A DNA stretch of 64,000 nucleotides from Candidatus Kryptobacter tengchongensis (GCA_001485605.1 FAON01000010.1:62001-126000); one strand, 5' to 3'; positions 9,777 to 18,852 are shown, counted from the first letter of the stretch. Numbers and translations are program-made. Notes: generated by a model from the sequence alone, not told the origin.

Positions 9777-10760
9777 TTAAACTTCTTCTTCAGATGGCTC
9801 AGGTGTTATAACCTTAATATCTTCGCCAGCTAAAAAAATAACTGATTCAGCTGAGGCACTTGCAGTTATAACATAGGCTGGGATTTCTTTTCCAAGTTCT
9901 TTTCTGTAAGCTTTAACTTTCTCAGCGATTCTTCCCGCTTTTTCTTTATTCACTGAGCTTGAAATTTCAACAATTATCTCCTTAGCATTTGAAATCACAA
10001 TGTCAATTTCAGATTCTTTACCATCATATTTTATCTTTCGTTTTTCAACTCTATATTCAAGTCCAAAGAGAGCTTTCAAGATTTCTTCGTAAGCTTTTCT
10101 AAACATATCCTCTGTCATAATTCCCCATCTTGCTCCTATATTCCCAACTGTAACCTTTAACTTTGAAACTTCATCTGATAGCCGAATAAACTCCACTTTC
10201 ATCTCGCCCATTTCCTTAACAAGTCCACCAACAGTTATCTTCAACTCATAAACTTCTTTTATAAGCATTTCAATTGCCTTTGAATGCTCTTCCAATTTTT
10301 TCGCATGCTCTTCCAAAATCTGTGAATGTCTCTCCTGACCACGAACTAACTCCTCCAAAATCTGCGAATGCCTCTCCTGCCTCTCACTCAACTCCTTTAT
10401 CGCCCTTGCATGCTCTTCCAAAATCTGTGAATGTCTCTCCTGCCTCTCGCTCAACTCCTTTATCGCTCTCGCATGCTCTTCCAAAATCTGTGAATGTCTC
10501 TCCTGACCACGAACTAACTCCTCCAAAATCTGCGAATGCCTCTCCTGCCTCTCGCTCAACTCCTTTATCGCCCTCGCATGTTCTTCCAAGCGCTTTATAA
10601 TCTCATCTATGCCTTTTAAAATTTGAGTGTATTCCTGTCTTGAAGGGAAATATTCAAGCAGTATACCAAACAACCTCTGCCTAAAACTTTCATCTGTTTC
10701 TATTAACTCTGGCAACCGTTTTATTATTTCTTCTGCTTTTGTTATTCTCTTTGTCTTCAT
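9777..10760 (-). CDS. DUF3782-like coiled-coil protein with degenerate PD-(D/E)XK-like C-terminus
   Basis: 327 residues, no signal peptide. Residues ~52-165 are a coiled coil built from 21- and 14-residue units around the core ERQERHSQILE; residues ~200-325 match the nuclease-like fold of DUF3782 proteins common in thermophiles (EIDIVISNAKEIIVEISSS). In the PD-(D/E)XK scheme D253 and E265 are present, but the lysine expected two residues after E265 is Ser267, so catalysis is doubtful. The function of the family is not established. It sits between two genes for exported sorting-domain proteins, 10 and 19 bases away, although it looks cytoplasmic. There is no Shine-Dalgarno sequence before the ATG. 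Confidence 0.75.
   Translation of the reverse strand: MKTKRITKAEEIIKRLPELIETDESFRQRLFGILLEYFPSRQEYTQILKGIDEIIKRLEEHARAIKELSERQERHSQILEELVRGQERHSQILEEHARAIKELSERQERHSQILEEHARAIKELSERQERHSQILEELVRGQERHSQILEEHAKKLEEHSKAIEMLIKEVYELKITVGGLVKEMGEMKVEFIRLSDEVSKLKVTVGNIGARWGIMTEDMFRKAYEEILKALFGLEYRVEKRKIKYDGKESEIDIVISNAKEIIVEISSSVNKEKAGRIAEKVKAYRKELGKEIPAYVITASASAESVIFLAGEDIKVITPEPSEEEV
10309..10581. repeat. Intragenic tandem repeat, 63- and 105-bp units
   Basis: Inside the coiled-coil gene, a block of 105 bp (42 + 63) is followed by a single 63-bp unit and then by the 105-bp block again, with only a few substitutions between copies. All units are multiples of 21 bases, which keeps heptads in frame. 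The near-identity points to recent duplication or slippage. Confidence 0.85.
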
Positions 10761-10770
10761 GTTTTTATTG

Positions 10771-12795
10771 CTATTTAATTATCACAAATTTACCTCGCTT
10801 TATCTCGCCAGTTTCAAGGTCTTTAACCGTAAAAAGGTAAAGTCCTGTTGCAATTGCTTGGTCATATTTTGAGATCAAATCCCAGGCGTGTTCTCCGCCT
10901 GAAAATTTCTGTGTTCCATCTCCATAAACTTGAAACCATTGAATATCAGTTCCAGTGTATGTATCCGCATCGTGAATAAATCTATCAACTATATCTCCAG
11001 CAAGCGTATAAATTGTTATCTCGCATTTCCTCGGCAAATTATAAAAATAAATTTTTCTCTCTCGCTCTCCACCCGAACCATCCCATATTGCTTTTGCATA
11101 GTATGGATTCGGATAAACTCCAACTTCTTTTGATCTATCCGCCGTCGGAGGAGCTCCTGGCACAACCCTTCGCAAAACCCTTACACTTGATTGACTTGGT
11201 ATATTATTAATCGGATCACCTTCATCAAATGCTTCAATGCCAAAAATATACTGCCAACCATTGAGTAAGTTTTGGATTGTGAATCTATAATAATACTTCA
11301 CTGTGTCATCAGGAAATATAGCTGGTTCAGGAAGTTTAATTGAGCTGAAGCCTGTATTAAAACCTATTTCATTTCCTGGTTTATCAAATTCAGCAAGCAA
11401 AATATATGGATCTTCGCCGGATTGCACAAATCCAATATCAAATCCAGGTCTTGTCATATAAATTCTATAACCCTCAAAATCCTTTTTATTTAAAACTGGA
11501 TCAACAACATCTTCAACTGATTTATCCCAGTATATATCAACTTTTCTATCACCAGGGATTATTTTAACTTTCGGTGGCGGAAGTATTGTCGGGAAGATAA
11601 ACCTCGTTATTTTACCATCTCCGTCAAGGTCTTCACCGGGATCAAGAATTCCATTTCCATTTCTATCTTCACCATTATAAGTTTTCTGTGCCCATATAGC
11701 GCTTTCAATAAGAAGTTTTTTACTCAGCGGTGTATCATCTTGTTGTGGATCGTTGCCAAATTTTTTAGCACATATAACTGCAAAAGCTACACTTACAGAA
11801 TCACCCGGATATAAAACTGGAAAAGGTCCAACTGATAAAAGCGTGTATCTATTTCCGGGCTGTTTCAAATATGGTATTTTCACTGCAGGGAAAGGAATCC
11901 GCATCTTATCATATCTTTGTTGATCATTTGATGGAGATATTAAATCTGGGTCTCCAGTGCTTGCTCTGAACTGCCAAACCTGATAGATTGTATATTTATT
12001 TAAGCTATCAAGATGACCTCCAAGTAAAGGTTCTGTCCCTAAAAGTTTTATACCTATATAGCTATCAGTTGGACCATCTGATGGTCTATTTTCAGCATCA
12101 AACGCATAGTGCAATCTTAAACTATCAATATAACCAAGCCCAGTTCCAGAGTAAAACACCGAACCTTCGGCGGGAAATCTATAGTTTGTATTTCGCACAA
12201 CAAGATCAGTGACAAGTCCTACATATAAACTTTCAATAGGAACATCAACCACATTTTTTATTGTAAAATTTAAAATAACGAAATTATCTGCTATTGAATA
12301 TTGCCAAGCATATGTTTCAAAGTGAACCGAAACACCAAGCGGATTATGTCCAGAGATTGGTTCACCCGTTAATGGATTTATTGTGTTCGTATCTGTAAAA
12401 TCACAATAAAAATCCTGATGACTTATAGCACCTGGGCTATAGTATCTTGACTCAAGTAAGCTTGAACGCTCATATAGTCCTTGGTCAATTTGCTGAGTAA
12501 ATTCACTTGAGAATCGTCTATCATTTGTAGCAGTTGTAACGCTTAATCCACTTTTCCCATATCCTCCAACCCAAAGACCACCGTTGAAAAGATGTTCAAT
12601 CCTTGTTCTGACTGGCTTTATCGGGAACTCACACGATGGCTGAGATGGCCAAAAAGATGGATTAAAACCGTTCCCAATTTGACCATAAGAATTTACCGCA
12701 AGCCCAATTCTCCCAATGTTGGTTGAGCGATTATCTTGTGGTTTTTGAGCAAGAATTAAAGACGGTAAAAGGAAAAGCAGTAGAAGTTTTCTCAT
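10771..12795 (-). CDS. Secreted surface protein with fibronectin-like modules and sorting-type C-terminus
   Basis: 674 residues, signal peptide ending LILAQ. The protein has a long beta-rich N-terminal region, a calcium-binding-like loop near residue 380 (DRNGNGILDPGEDLDGDG, as in thrombospondin type 3 or dockerin repeats), fibronectin-like segments (PGDRKVDIYWDKSVEDV), and a C-terminal module beginning VYPNPY and ending GLYLFTVKDLETGEIKRG plus a basic tail, which resembles type IX sorting domains. No enzyme signature was found. It is the first gene of the minus-strand surface operon, diverging from copA. GTG 12798 directly precedes the ATG at 12795; I use the ATG. Its promoter should lie in the 131 bases shared with copA, but I found no exact match to the local consensus on this strand. 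Confidence 0.75.
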   Translation of the reverse strand: MRKLLLLFLLPSLILAQKPQDNRSTNIGRIGLAVNSYGQIGNGFNPSFWPSQPSCEFPIKPVRTRIEHLFNGGLWVGGYGKSGLSVTTATNDRRFSSEFTQQIDQGLYERSSLLESRYYSPGAISHQDFYCDFTDTNTINPLTGEPISGHNPLGVSVHFETYAWQYSIADNFVILNFTIKNVVDVPIESLYVGLVTDLVVRNTNYRFPAEGSVFYSGTGLGYIDSLRLHYAFDAENRPSDGPTDSYIGIKLLGTEPLLGGHLDSLNKYTIYQVWQFRASTGDPDLISPSNDQQRYDKMRIPFPAVKIPYLKQPGNRYTLLSVGPFPVLYPGDSVSVAFAVICAKKFGNDPQQDDTPLSKKLLIESAIWAQKTYNGEDRNGNGILDPGEDLDGDGKITRFIFPTILPPPKVKIIPGDRKVDIYWDKSVEDVVDPVLNKKDFEGYRIYMTRPGFDIGFVQSGEDPYILLAEFDKPGNEIGFNTGFSSIKLPEPAIFPDDTVKYYYRFTIQNLLNGWQYIFGIEAFDEGDPINNIPSQSSVRVLRRVVPGAPPTADRSKEVGVYPNPYYAKAIWDGSGGERERKIYFYNLPRKCEITIYTLAGDIVDRFIHDADTYTGTDIQWFQVYGDGTQKFSGGEHAWDLISKYDQAIATGLYLFTVKDLETGEIKRGKFVIIK

Positions 12796-12869
12796 CACAA
12801 ATTAGTGTCTATATTTTTCAGTGCAAAGTAAATTTAATAAAACCGCATCTCTTTTGAAAATTATCTTGA

Positions 12870-12900
12870 TTGTTTTTTTTCAACCGAAAACTTATATTTG
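12870..12900 (+). promoter_or_regulatory. Bacteroidota-type promoter of copA
   Basis: TTG at 12870-12872, a 20-base spacer, then TATATTTG at 12893-12900 fits the Bacteroidota -33/-7 consensus TTG-N19~21-TAnnTTTG. It ends 26 bases before the chosen copA ATG. Two other promoters in this window have the same 20-base spacing. Confidence 0.65.
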
Positions 12901-12926
12901 AAAAAAACCTTCATTCGCTGGGAAAG

Positions 12927-15392
12927 ATGAGCGAAAAAAGCAAGGAAATAGAAAAACTTAAAGAAAGCAAAACCGTAAAGATAGATATACCCATCATTGG
13001 GATGACATGTGCAAGCTGTGTTTTGAAAGTTCAAAACAACCTCTTAAAACTTCAAGGTGTTAAAAATGCAACTGTTAATCTTGTAACTGGAAAAGCAACG
13101 ATTGAAATTGAACCAGATAAAAAGATAAATCCAAAGGAAATAATTAAATCAATAAAATCAATTGGTTATGATGTTGCGATACAAAAAATAACCTTTCCAG
13201 TTGAAGGAATTTCCTCCGCTTCATCCCCCCATATTGAAAACGCCCTCTCAAAATTAAACGGGGTTATAAATGTTTTAGCTAACCCCGCAACTGAAAATAT
13301 AACTGTTGAATTTATCCCAACCCTTGTCTCGCTTGACAACATAAAAGAAGAGATAGAGAAGTTCGGATATAAAGTGCCACCACTTTCAGAGGAAGAGATA
13401 GAACTTTACGATGAGATAATCCGAAAAAATGAATATGAAGATTTAAAGAAACGCTTTATACTCAGTGCAGTCCTAACTGGCTTAATTCTTATTGATATGC
13501 TCTCGCATTTCGTTTATCACATTCAAAATAGGATGCTTGTTAACTATATTCTTTTCATCTTAGCAACTCCTGTTATTTTCTATGGCGGAGGGAAGTTTTT
13601 CAGAAGTTTCATTGCTGGACTTAGATATTTGTCTATGGATATGAACACATTAATAGCAATTGGAACTGGATCAGCATATTTTTACAGCGTTGTGGCTACA
13701 TTTTATCCACAAATTTTTACATCAATTGGGAAAGCACCCGATGTTTATTATGAGGTTTCAGCAGTTATAATAACACTGATTTTGTTCGGACGGCTTCTTG
13801 AATCAAAAGCAAAAGCGCAAACAACTGAGGCGATAAAAAAACTTTCCTCACTCCAGCCCAAAACTGCAACACTTATCAGAGATGGAGAAGAGATAATTGT
13901 CCCAGTCAAAGAAATAAAAACTGGGGATATAATTCTCGTTAAACCCGGTGAAAGAATACCTGTTGACGGTGTGATAGTTGAAGGATATGGCTCGGTTGAT
14001 GAATCAATAATCACAGGTGAAAGTATGCCTGTTGAGAAAAAACCCGGGGACAATGTAATAGGTTCAACACTTAATAAAGCTGGAAGCTTTAGGTTCAAGG
14101 TGACAAATGTTGGGAAAGATACTGTTCTTTCAAAGATAATTCAGCTTGTAAAAGATGCCCAAGCAACAAAACCACCTGTCCAAAAACTTGCTGATAAAGT
14201 CGCCTCAGTTTTTGTCCCCATTGTAATTGGGATAGCTGTTTTAACCTTTTTGATATGGTATCTCTTGGGATACGGTTTTACTTTTGCGCTCATGAATTTC
14301 GTTTCTGTTTTAATTGTTGCTTGTCCTTGTGCACTTGGGCTCGCAACACCAACCGCTATAGTTGTGGCAACTGGGAAATCTGCTGAATATGGAATTTTAA
14401 TAAGAAACGCACAAGCACTTGAAATTGCAAATAAAGTCAACATCGTGGTTTTTGATAAAACTGGAACTATAACTTATGGGAAACCTGAGGTAACAGATAT
14501 AATAAAACTTGGAAACATCCCAGAAAATGAACTTTTGAGACTTTCCGCTTCAGTTGAAAGGAATTCAGAGCACCCACTCGCAGAAGCAATAGTTAGATAT
14601 GCAAGGCTAAGAGGTTTGAAGCTTTATGAACCTAAAAACTTCTTCTCAATTCCCGGGCAAGGTGTGTTTGCCAATGTTGATTCAAGCAATGTTGCTGTCG
14701 GAAATATAACATTTATGAGAAATTTAAACATTGAAATGAAAAACTTTGAGAGAATTCTTGATATTTTGACAAACGAAGGCAAAACCCCGGTATTTGTTGC
14801 GGTTGATGGTAAAATTGTTGGTGTAATTGCAATAGCGGATACAATAAAACATGATGTAAGGGAAACAATTCTAAACCTTAAAAAACTTAACATAGATGTT
14901 GCAATTTTAACCGGGGATAACTACAAGACAGCAAAAGCAATAGCAAATAAAATCGGCGTTCAAAAAGTTTTTGCTGAAGTTTTGCCAGATCAAAAATCCG
15001 AAAAGATAGAAGAACTTAAAAACTCTGGCTACATTGTTGCAATGGTTGGCGATGGAGTAAATGATGCCCCAGCACTTGCTAAAGCAGATGTAGGAATTGC
15101 AATCGGCTCAGGAACAGATGTTGCTTCCGCAACCGCAGATATGATTCTAATGAAAGATGATATCAAAGGAGTCCTGCAAGTGATAAAACTTTCTGCAAAA
15201 ACCTATAAAATCATCAAACAAAATTTGTTCTGGGCTTTCTTTTATAACTTGATTTTAATCCCAATAGCAGCTGGGATTTTATACCCAATCGCTGGCATCC
15301 TCCTGAAGCCTGTCTTTGCCTCAATTTCCATGTCTTTCAGCTCAGTTTTCGTAGTGTCAAATTCCCTAAGAATTAAAAAATTAAAATTATGA
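12927..15392 (+). CDS. copA: Copper-exporting P1B-type ATPase CopA
   Basis: 821 residues. A functional heavy-metal-associated (HMA) domain has GMTCASC at residues 25-31; a second HMA-like domain follows, but its metal site reads GISSASS (94-100), so both cysteines are lost. Then come the P1B-ATPase parts: TGES at 363-366, the ion-channel motif CPC at 466-468, the phosphorylated DKTGT at 510-514, an SEHPLAEA nucleotide-binding motif and GDGVND at 708-713. It pumps Cu(I) out of the cytoplasm using ATP. The ATG at 12927 follows GGGAAAG and the promoter; the frame is open back to a TTG at 12870 that is part of the promoter. copZ follows after 8 bases. Confidence 0.95.
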   Translation: MSEKSKEIEKLKESKTVKIDIPIIGMTCASCVLKVQNNLLKLQGVKNATVNLVTGKATIEIEPDKKINPKEIIKSIKSIGYDVAIQKITFPVEGISSASSPHIENALSKLNGVINVLANPATENITVEFIPTLVSLDNIKEEIEKFGYKVPPLSEEEIELYDEIIRKNEYEDLKKRFILSAVLTGLILIDMLSHFVYHIQNRMLVNYILFILATPVIFYGGGKFFRSFIAGLRYLSMDMNTLIAIGTGSAYFYSVVATFYPQIFTSIGKAPDVYYEVSAVIITLILFGRLLESKAKAQTTEAIKKLSSLQPKTATLIRDGEEIIVPVKEIKTGDIILVKPGERIPVDGVIVEGYGSVDESIITGESMPVEKKPGDNVIGSTLNKAGSFRFKVTNVGKDTVLSKIIQLVKDAQATKPPVQKLADKVASVFVPIVIGIAVLTFLIWYLLGYGFTFALMNFVSVLIVACPCALGLATPTAIVVATGKSAEYGILIRNAQALEIANKVNIVVFDKTGTITYGKPEVTDIIKLGNIPENELLRLSASVERNSEHPLAEAIVRYARLRGLKLYEPKNFFSIPGQGVFANVDSSNVAVGNITFMRNLNIEMKNFERILDILTNEGKTPVFVAVDGKIVGVIAIADTIKHDVRETILNLKKLNIDVAILTGDNYKTAKAIANKIGVQKVFAEVLPDQKSEKIEELKNSGYIVAMVGDGVNDAPALAKADVGIAIGSGTDVASATADMILMKDDIKGVLQVIKLSAKTYKIIKQNLFWAFFYNLILIPIAAGILYPIAGILLKPVFASISMSFSSVFVVSNSLRIKKLKL

Positions 15393-15400
15393 GGTGAAAA

Positions 15401-15607
15401 ATGAACAGACTAACATTAACAGTTGAAGGTATGACTTGTCATCATTGTGAGATGACAGTTGAAAAAGCAGTTAAACAGTTAAAAAATGTTGTCTCCGCAA
15501 AAGCAGATCACATAAGTAAAACCCTTGAGATAATTTATACCGGTGAACTTAACATAGAAGATGTAAAACAAAAGATTGAAGAGGTTGGATATAAGGTTTT
15601 AACATAA
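15401..15607 (+). CDS. copZ: CopZ-like copper chaperone (single HMA domain)
   Basis: 68 residues forming one HMA domain with the Cu(I) site GMTCHHC near the N-terminus. Such chaperones carry Cu(I) to CopA. AGGTG precedes the ATG, and the gene begins 8 bases after copA, so the two are almost certainly co-transcribed. The two histidines between the cysteines differ from the usual CxxC filler and could tune metal affinity; Zn or Hg binding cannot be excluded, but the neighbour argues for copper. Confidence 0.88.
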   Translation: MNRLTLTVEGMTCHHCEMTVEKAVKQLKNVVSAKADHISKTLEIIYTGELNIEDVKQKIEEVGYKVLT

Positions 15608-15687
15608 ACCTTTTTACAAGCTTATTTCCGAAGAGCCCGCGGTATGTGCGAATCTTGCTCATTTCTCCAAAAAACTAAATACGAAAA

Positions 15688-16326
15688 ATGACCGAAATTT
15701 ACCTTGATATTTTCAAGTTTGTCCTCGCCATTATCTTTGGCGGGTTGATCGGTCTTGAAAGAGAATTAAAGGGTAAACCCGCTGGCTTTAGAACAAACAT
15801 TTTGATCTGCCTCGGCTCAACACTTTATATGATTTTATCAATGAAAATTTCAGGTGACCCCGGGCGAATAGCTGCACAGGTTGTAACTGGGATTGGTTTC
15901 ATTGGAGCAGGCACAATAATTCAATCAAAAGGCACAATAACAGGTTTGACAACCGCAGCAACAATCTTCGTCGTCGCTTCAATTGGACTTGCAATTGGCT
16001 CAAATCAAATTATCCTTGCAACAGTATTTACAGCTTTCGTTCTTGTTACCTTAACATTCCTTGCAAACATTGAAAAATCACTTCTCGGCAAGTGTCATTT
16101 CACAACACTTCAACTTGAAATCTTTGATGAAAAAGGCAAAGGCAGAGCTGAACTTATAGAAATCCTCACCGAACATGAGATCAAACCAAATCAATATCAA
16201 TTGACCGAGGAAGATGGAATTTTAAAAATTGAGATCTCATACTGCGATAAACACCCATCACATCATCGCTTTTTATCCGAACTTCTAAAAATGCCTTACA
16301 TAAAAGAAATTAAAACTAAAATCTAA
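15688..16326 (+). CDS. MgtC/SapB-family membrane protein
   Basis: 212 residues. The N-terminal ~130 residues form four or five membrane helices with the family's conserved start (GGLIGLEREL, KPAGFRTNILICLGS, GIGFIGAGTI). The C-terminal ~80 residues are a soluble alpha/beta domain, ACT-like in character. MgtC relatives act in adaptation to low magnesium or acid, but their biochemical role is debated. It is 80 bases downstream of copZ with no evident terminator between, so it may be read with the copper genes. Its last 11 bases overlap the convergent gene at 16316. Confidence 0.87.
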   Translation: MTEIYLDIFKFVLAIIFGGLIGLERELKGKPAGFRTNILICLGSTLYMILSMKISGDPGRIAAQVVTGIGFIGAGTIIQSKGTITGLTTAATIFVVASIGLAIGSNQIILATVFTAFVLVTLTFLANIEKSLLGKCHFTTLQLEIFDEKGKGRAELIEILTEHEIKPNQYQLTEEDGILKIEISYCDKHPSHHRFLSELLKMPYIKEIKTKI

Positions 16327-16936
16327 CCTGTGCACCCGCTTGAATTCCAATCCATTGAAAACCGCTTGCTTGTTCAAGTCGTAATGCAAGTGTTTGCCAC
16401 ATCTCTCCAACAACTATCTGATATCTCGTGCTTAAATTTAAAGATAAATTTTTCATAACTCTCACCTCAACTCCTCCACCACCCCAAAACCCAGCGCTCC
16501 AATCTTGATACCTTCTCTCAGCAATGTAATCAATGACATTACCTGCTGAATCTTTAAAGAAATATTCACCTCTTAACCCAAACCAGCGATACACCCCAGT
16601 CCCGATAATACCATGAAAATTCAAAAAATTAAACCTCAAAATATTACGCCTGTATTCAACCCCAACACCGTAAAGTTTTAGCTCAAGATTTAAATCTTTA
16701 TAAAACAATTTTTTCGTATTTTCACGATCAAATCTATAAAACTCAACTCTGCCCGAGATAAAAGAATTTCCATGATTTACCTGACCGATGTAAATTGTCC
16801 CAGAATAATGATTATCAAACCATCCAGAAAAACCACCAACGGGAACAATATAAATTCCTTCAGTTGCAATGGAAAACTGAGCCTGTGAGATATTAAATAA
16901 AAACAAAACTAAAATCGCAAGAATTAATTTATTCAT
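16316..16936 (-). CDS. Probable outer-membrane beta-barrel protein of unknown function
   Basis: 206 residues with a signal peptide (ends NISQAQ). The rest alternates amphipathic strands with Gly/aromatic patterning (GVGVEYRRNILRFNFLN, GFWGGGGVEVRVM) and ends in GAQVRF, a terminal aromatic residue as in outer-membrane barrels. No family recognised. It lies 20 bases after a second barrel-like gene and overlaps the 3' end of the convergent mgtC-like gene by 11 bases. Confidence 0.6.
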   Translation of the reverse strand: MNKLILAILVLFLFNISQAQFSIATEGIYIVPVGGFSGWFDNHYSGTIYIGQVNHGNSFISGRVEFYRFDRENTKKLFYKDLNLELKLYGVGVEYRRNILRFNFLNFHGIIGTGVYRWFGLRGEYFFKDSAGNVIDYIAERRYQDWSAGFWGGGGVEVRVMKNLSLNLSTRYQIVVGEMWQTLALRLEQASGFQWIGIQAGAQVRF

Positions 16937-16956
16937 TTGACCTAAAAATTAAATTT

Positions 16957-17742
16957 TCAATAACTGAACGAAAATCCGATTATTAACTTAAAAACATCCC
17001 TCAAAATAAAGTTTTTATATGATTCCCCAACACCACCAAGTGTAATCTTCCCAAACTCAACTTTTTCAATTTTATTTACACTCGGATAATGCTCAAATTC
17101 AAATCCGAAAACCAACGAAGCGATCTTCGTTATTCTATATCTTCCTTCAACTTTTAAACCCAAATTTAAAACAGTTCCTTTCTTACTTGGAGCGTTGTTT
17201 TTGAACGAATACTGAAAAACATATGTCTCACCACCAGAAACATTTGGAAACTTTTTCCACCATGTCTCATTTAACCAAAATGCCCTTTCATAAAAAACTA
17301 ATCCAGCCCCAAAACCAGCAAAGAAATTAACTTCGCCCAGATAAAAATCTCTGCCAAAGTAAACTTTTACAGGCAGAACATACAACCTTTGCTCGGGATT
17401 TAAATCAACAGCATAATTTGAATCAACTATAAGCGAGCGTACATGATTACGATACCATATTTTCCAGTAATCCCAATTCCATCTTTCAATTGTCATTGAA
17501 TCCGATGGCTCAACCTTAAAGTCACTATACCCAGAAATAAATCTAATCCCCCAGCGTGAATTTTCACCAGTTTTAAGTTTCAACTCCCCAACAAATCCAA
17601 AACCAACTGCTTTCGTAACATAATTTGTCCCCCTGATCCCGTAAGAAAATTCAGAGCCAAGCGTTATATTTTCAAGTTTTACCTGCGATTTAAACTGTGT
17701 TATAAAAGTTAAAATAAGCAAGGTGATAAATTTAAATCGCAT
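16957..17742 (-). CDS. Probable outer-membrane beta-barrel protein of unknown function
   Basis: 261 residues with an N-terminal leader (MRFKFITLLILTFITQF), then beta-strand-rich sequence (SRWGIRFISGYSDFKVEP, YRITKIASLVFGFEFEHYP) and a C-terminal aromatic residue (IIGFSFSY). This is the pattern of a small outer-membrane barrel. I do not recognise the family. It is 20 bases downstream of the asparaginase-like gene and 20 bases upstream of the other barrel gene, so the three probably form one transcript. Confidence 0.6.
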   Translation of the reverse strand: MRFKFITLLILTFITQFKSQVKLENITLGSEFSYGIRGTNYVTKAVGFGFVGELKLKTGENSRWGIRFISGYSDFKVEPSDSMTIERWNWDYWKIWYRNHVRSLIVDSNYAVDLNPEQRLYVLPVKVYFGRDFYLGEVNFFAGFGAGLVFYERAFWLNETWWKKFPNVSGGETYVFQYSFKNNAPSKKGTVLNLGLKVEGRYRITKIASLVFGFEFEHYPSVNKIEKVEFGKITLGGVGESYKNFILRDVFKLIIGFSFSY

Positions 17743-17762
17743 TTTACCAACTTTTAAATTTT

Positions 17763-18770
17763 TTAAATTAAATTTGGTGCATCAAGGAACTGATTTTTTC
17801 CATCTTTGTAAAGTGCATATTGAAATCCTTTCCTCAAGCCCATCGCTCCTATTTCGCCTTTCAAATTAACAGCAATGAACGCAACTTGAAAGTTTGGATC
17901 TTTATCAATCCACTTTTTATTAACCTTTAAAACTCTTTTCAATGTTTCTTCAACTGCTTTTTGCGGATGCATTCCGTTTCTCATATATTCAACGACAAGA
18001 AAACTTCCACATGTCCTTATCACAGCTTCCCCAACGCCCGTAGATCCAGCGGCGCCGACTTCACCATCAACATATAAACCTGCTCCAATTATTGGTGAAT
18101 CACCAACCCTCCCATGAATTTTCCACGCAAGTCCGCTTGTTGTTACAGCCCCAGCAACTCTTCCTTGTTTGTCAAGAGCAAGCATTGCTATTGTATCATG
18201 ATTTTCTTCTGGAGAAAGCCAGTTATCACTTTGGCTCATTTTTCTTCTCCATTCAAGCCATCTTTTTCTTGCCTCATCCGTTAAAAGATCAACTTCCGGG
18301 AAGCCAACCAATTTTGCAAACCGATCTGCACCTTCGCCAACTATGAAAACATGCTTTGTCAATTCCATCACTTTTCTCGCAACTGAAACAGGATTTTTAC
18401 ATTTTTGGACGAAGGCAACGGCACCGGCATTATATTCCCAATCCATTATACATGCGTCAAGCGAAACATGCCCACACTCATCTGGCAAACCACCGTATCC
18501 AACGCTCATAACATTTGGATCGTCTTCAGCAGTTCTCACTCCAAGTTCAACAGCATCAAGCGCAGTTCCACCTTCTGATAAAACTTTAAAGCCCATTTCG
18601 TTTGCTTTTATACCCTGCCTCCAAGTTGAAATCAAAACAGGCAAACTTGCTTGACTTGACGGGCGTGCTTTAGAATCCTCAAAAAAAGATGGAATTTTAA
18701 ATTTTCTTGAAAGCACCGCTCCAATCCCCACAAGTAGCGAGCTTCTTAAAAATTCTCTTCTTCCTATCAT
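17763..18770 (-). CDS. Tat-exported N4-(beta-N-acetylglucosaminyl)-L-asparaginase-like Ntn hydrolase
   Basis: 335 residues of the asparaginase type 2 / glycosylasparaginase family. Residues 4-9 (RREFLR) begin a twin-arginine signal, so the folded enzyme should be exported. The self-processing site is HDTIAML, with Thr193 as the expected N-terminal nucleophile after cleavage; GGTALDAVE (68-76), GYGGLPDE and GRVGDSPIIGAG are further conserved blocks. Members hydrolyse the amide of asparagine-linked GlcNAc or isoaspartyl peptides; which of these applies here cannot be decided. Lysosome-like glycoasparagine breakdown in bacteria is usually periplasmic, in line with the Tat signal. Confidence 0.88.
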   Translation of the reverse strand: MIGRREFLRSSLLVGIGAVLSRKFKIPSFFEDSKARPSSQASLPVLISTWRQGIKANEMGFKVLSEGGTALDAVELGVRTAEDDPNVMSVGYGGLPDECGHVSLDACIMDWEYNAGAVAFVQKCKNPVSVARKVMELTKHVFIVGEGADRFAKLVGFPEVDLLTDEARKRWLEWRRKMSQSDNWLSPEENHDTIAMLALDKQGRVAGAVTTSGLAWKIHGRVGDSPIIGAGLYVDGEVGAAGSTGVGEAVIRTCGSFLVVEYMRNGMHPQKAVEETLKRVLKVNKKWIDKDPNFQVAFIAVNLKGEIGAMGLRKGFQYALYKDGKNQFLDAPNLI

Positions 18771-18852
18771 TGGAACCTGAGATTTTTGTTTTAATTGACA
18801 CTTAAAATTAAACTGTTAAATTTTAAAACACAAAAACTTTTTGCGTAAAAAC

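Noticed and set aside
10309-10581. CRISPR array
   Set aside because: Units abut without unique spacers, keep a reading frame and encode a coiled coil, so this is an intragenic tandem repeat.
10274-10600. Open plus-strand frame of 108 codons
   Set aside because: It is the antisense shadow of the heptad repeats in the coiled-coil gene; its low-complexity repeats come from that gene's codons and no ribosome-binding site precedes it.
13748-14893. Minus-strand open frames within copA
   Set aside because: They are antisense shadows of a well-conserved ATPase gene and show no family motifs.
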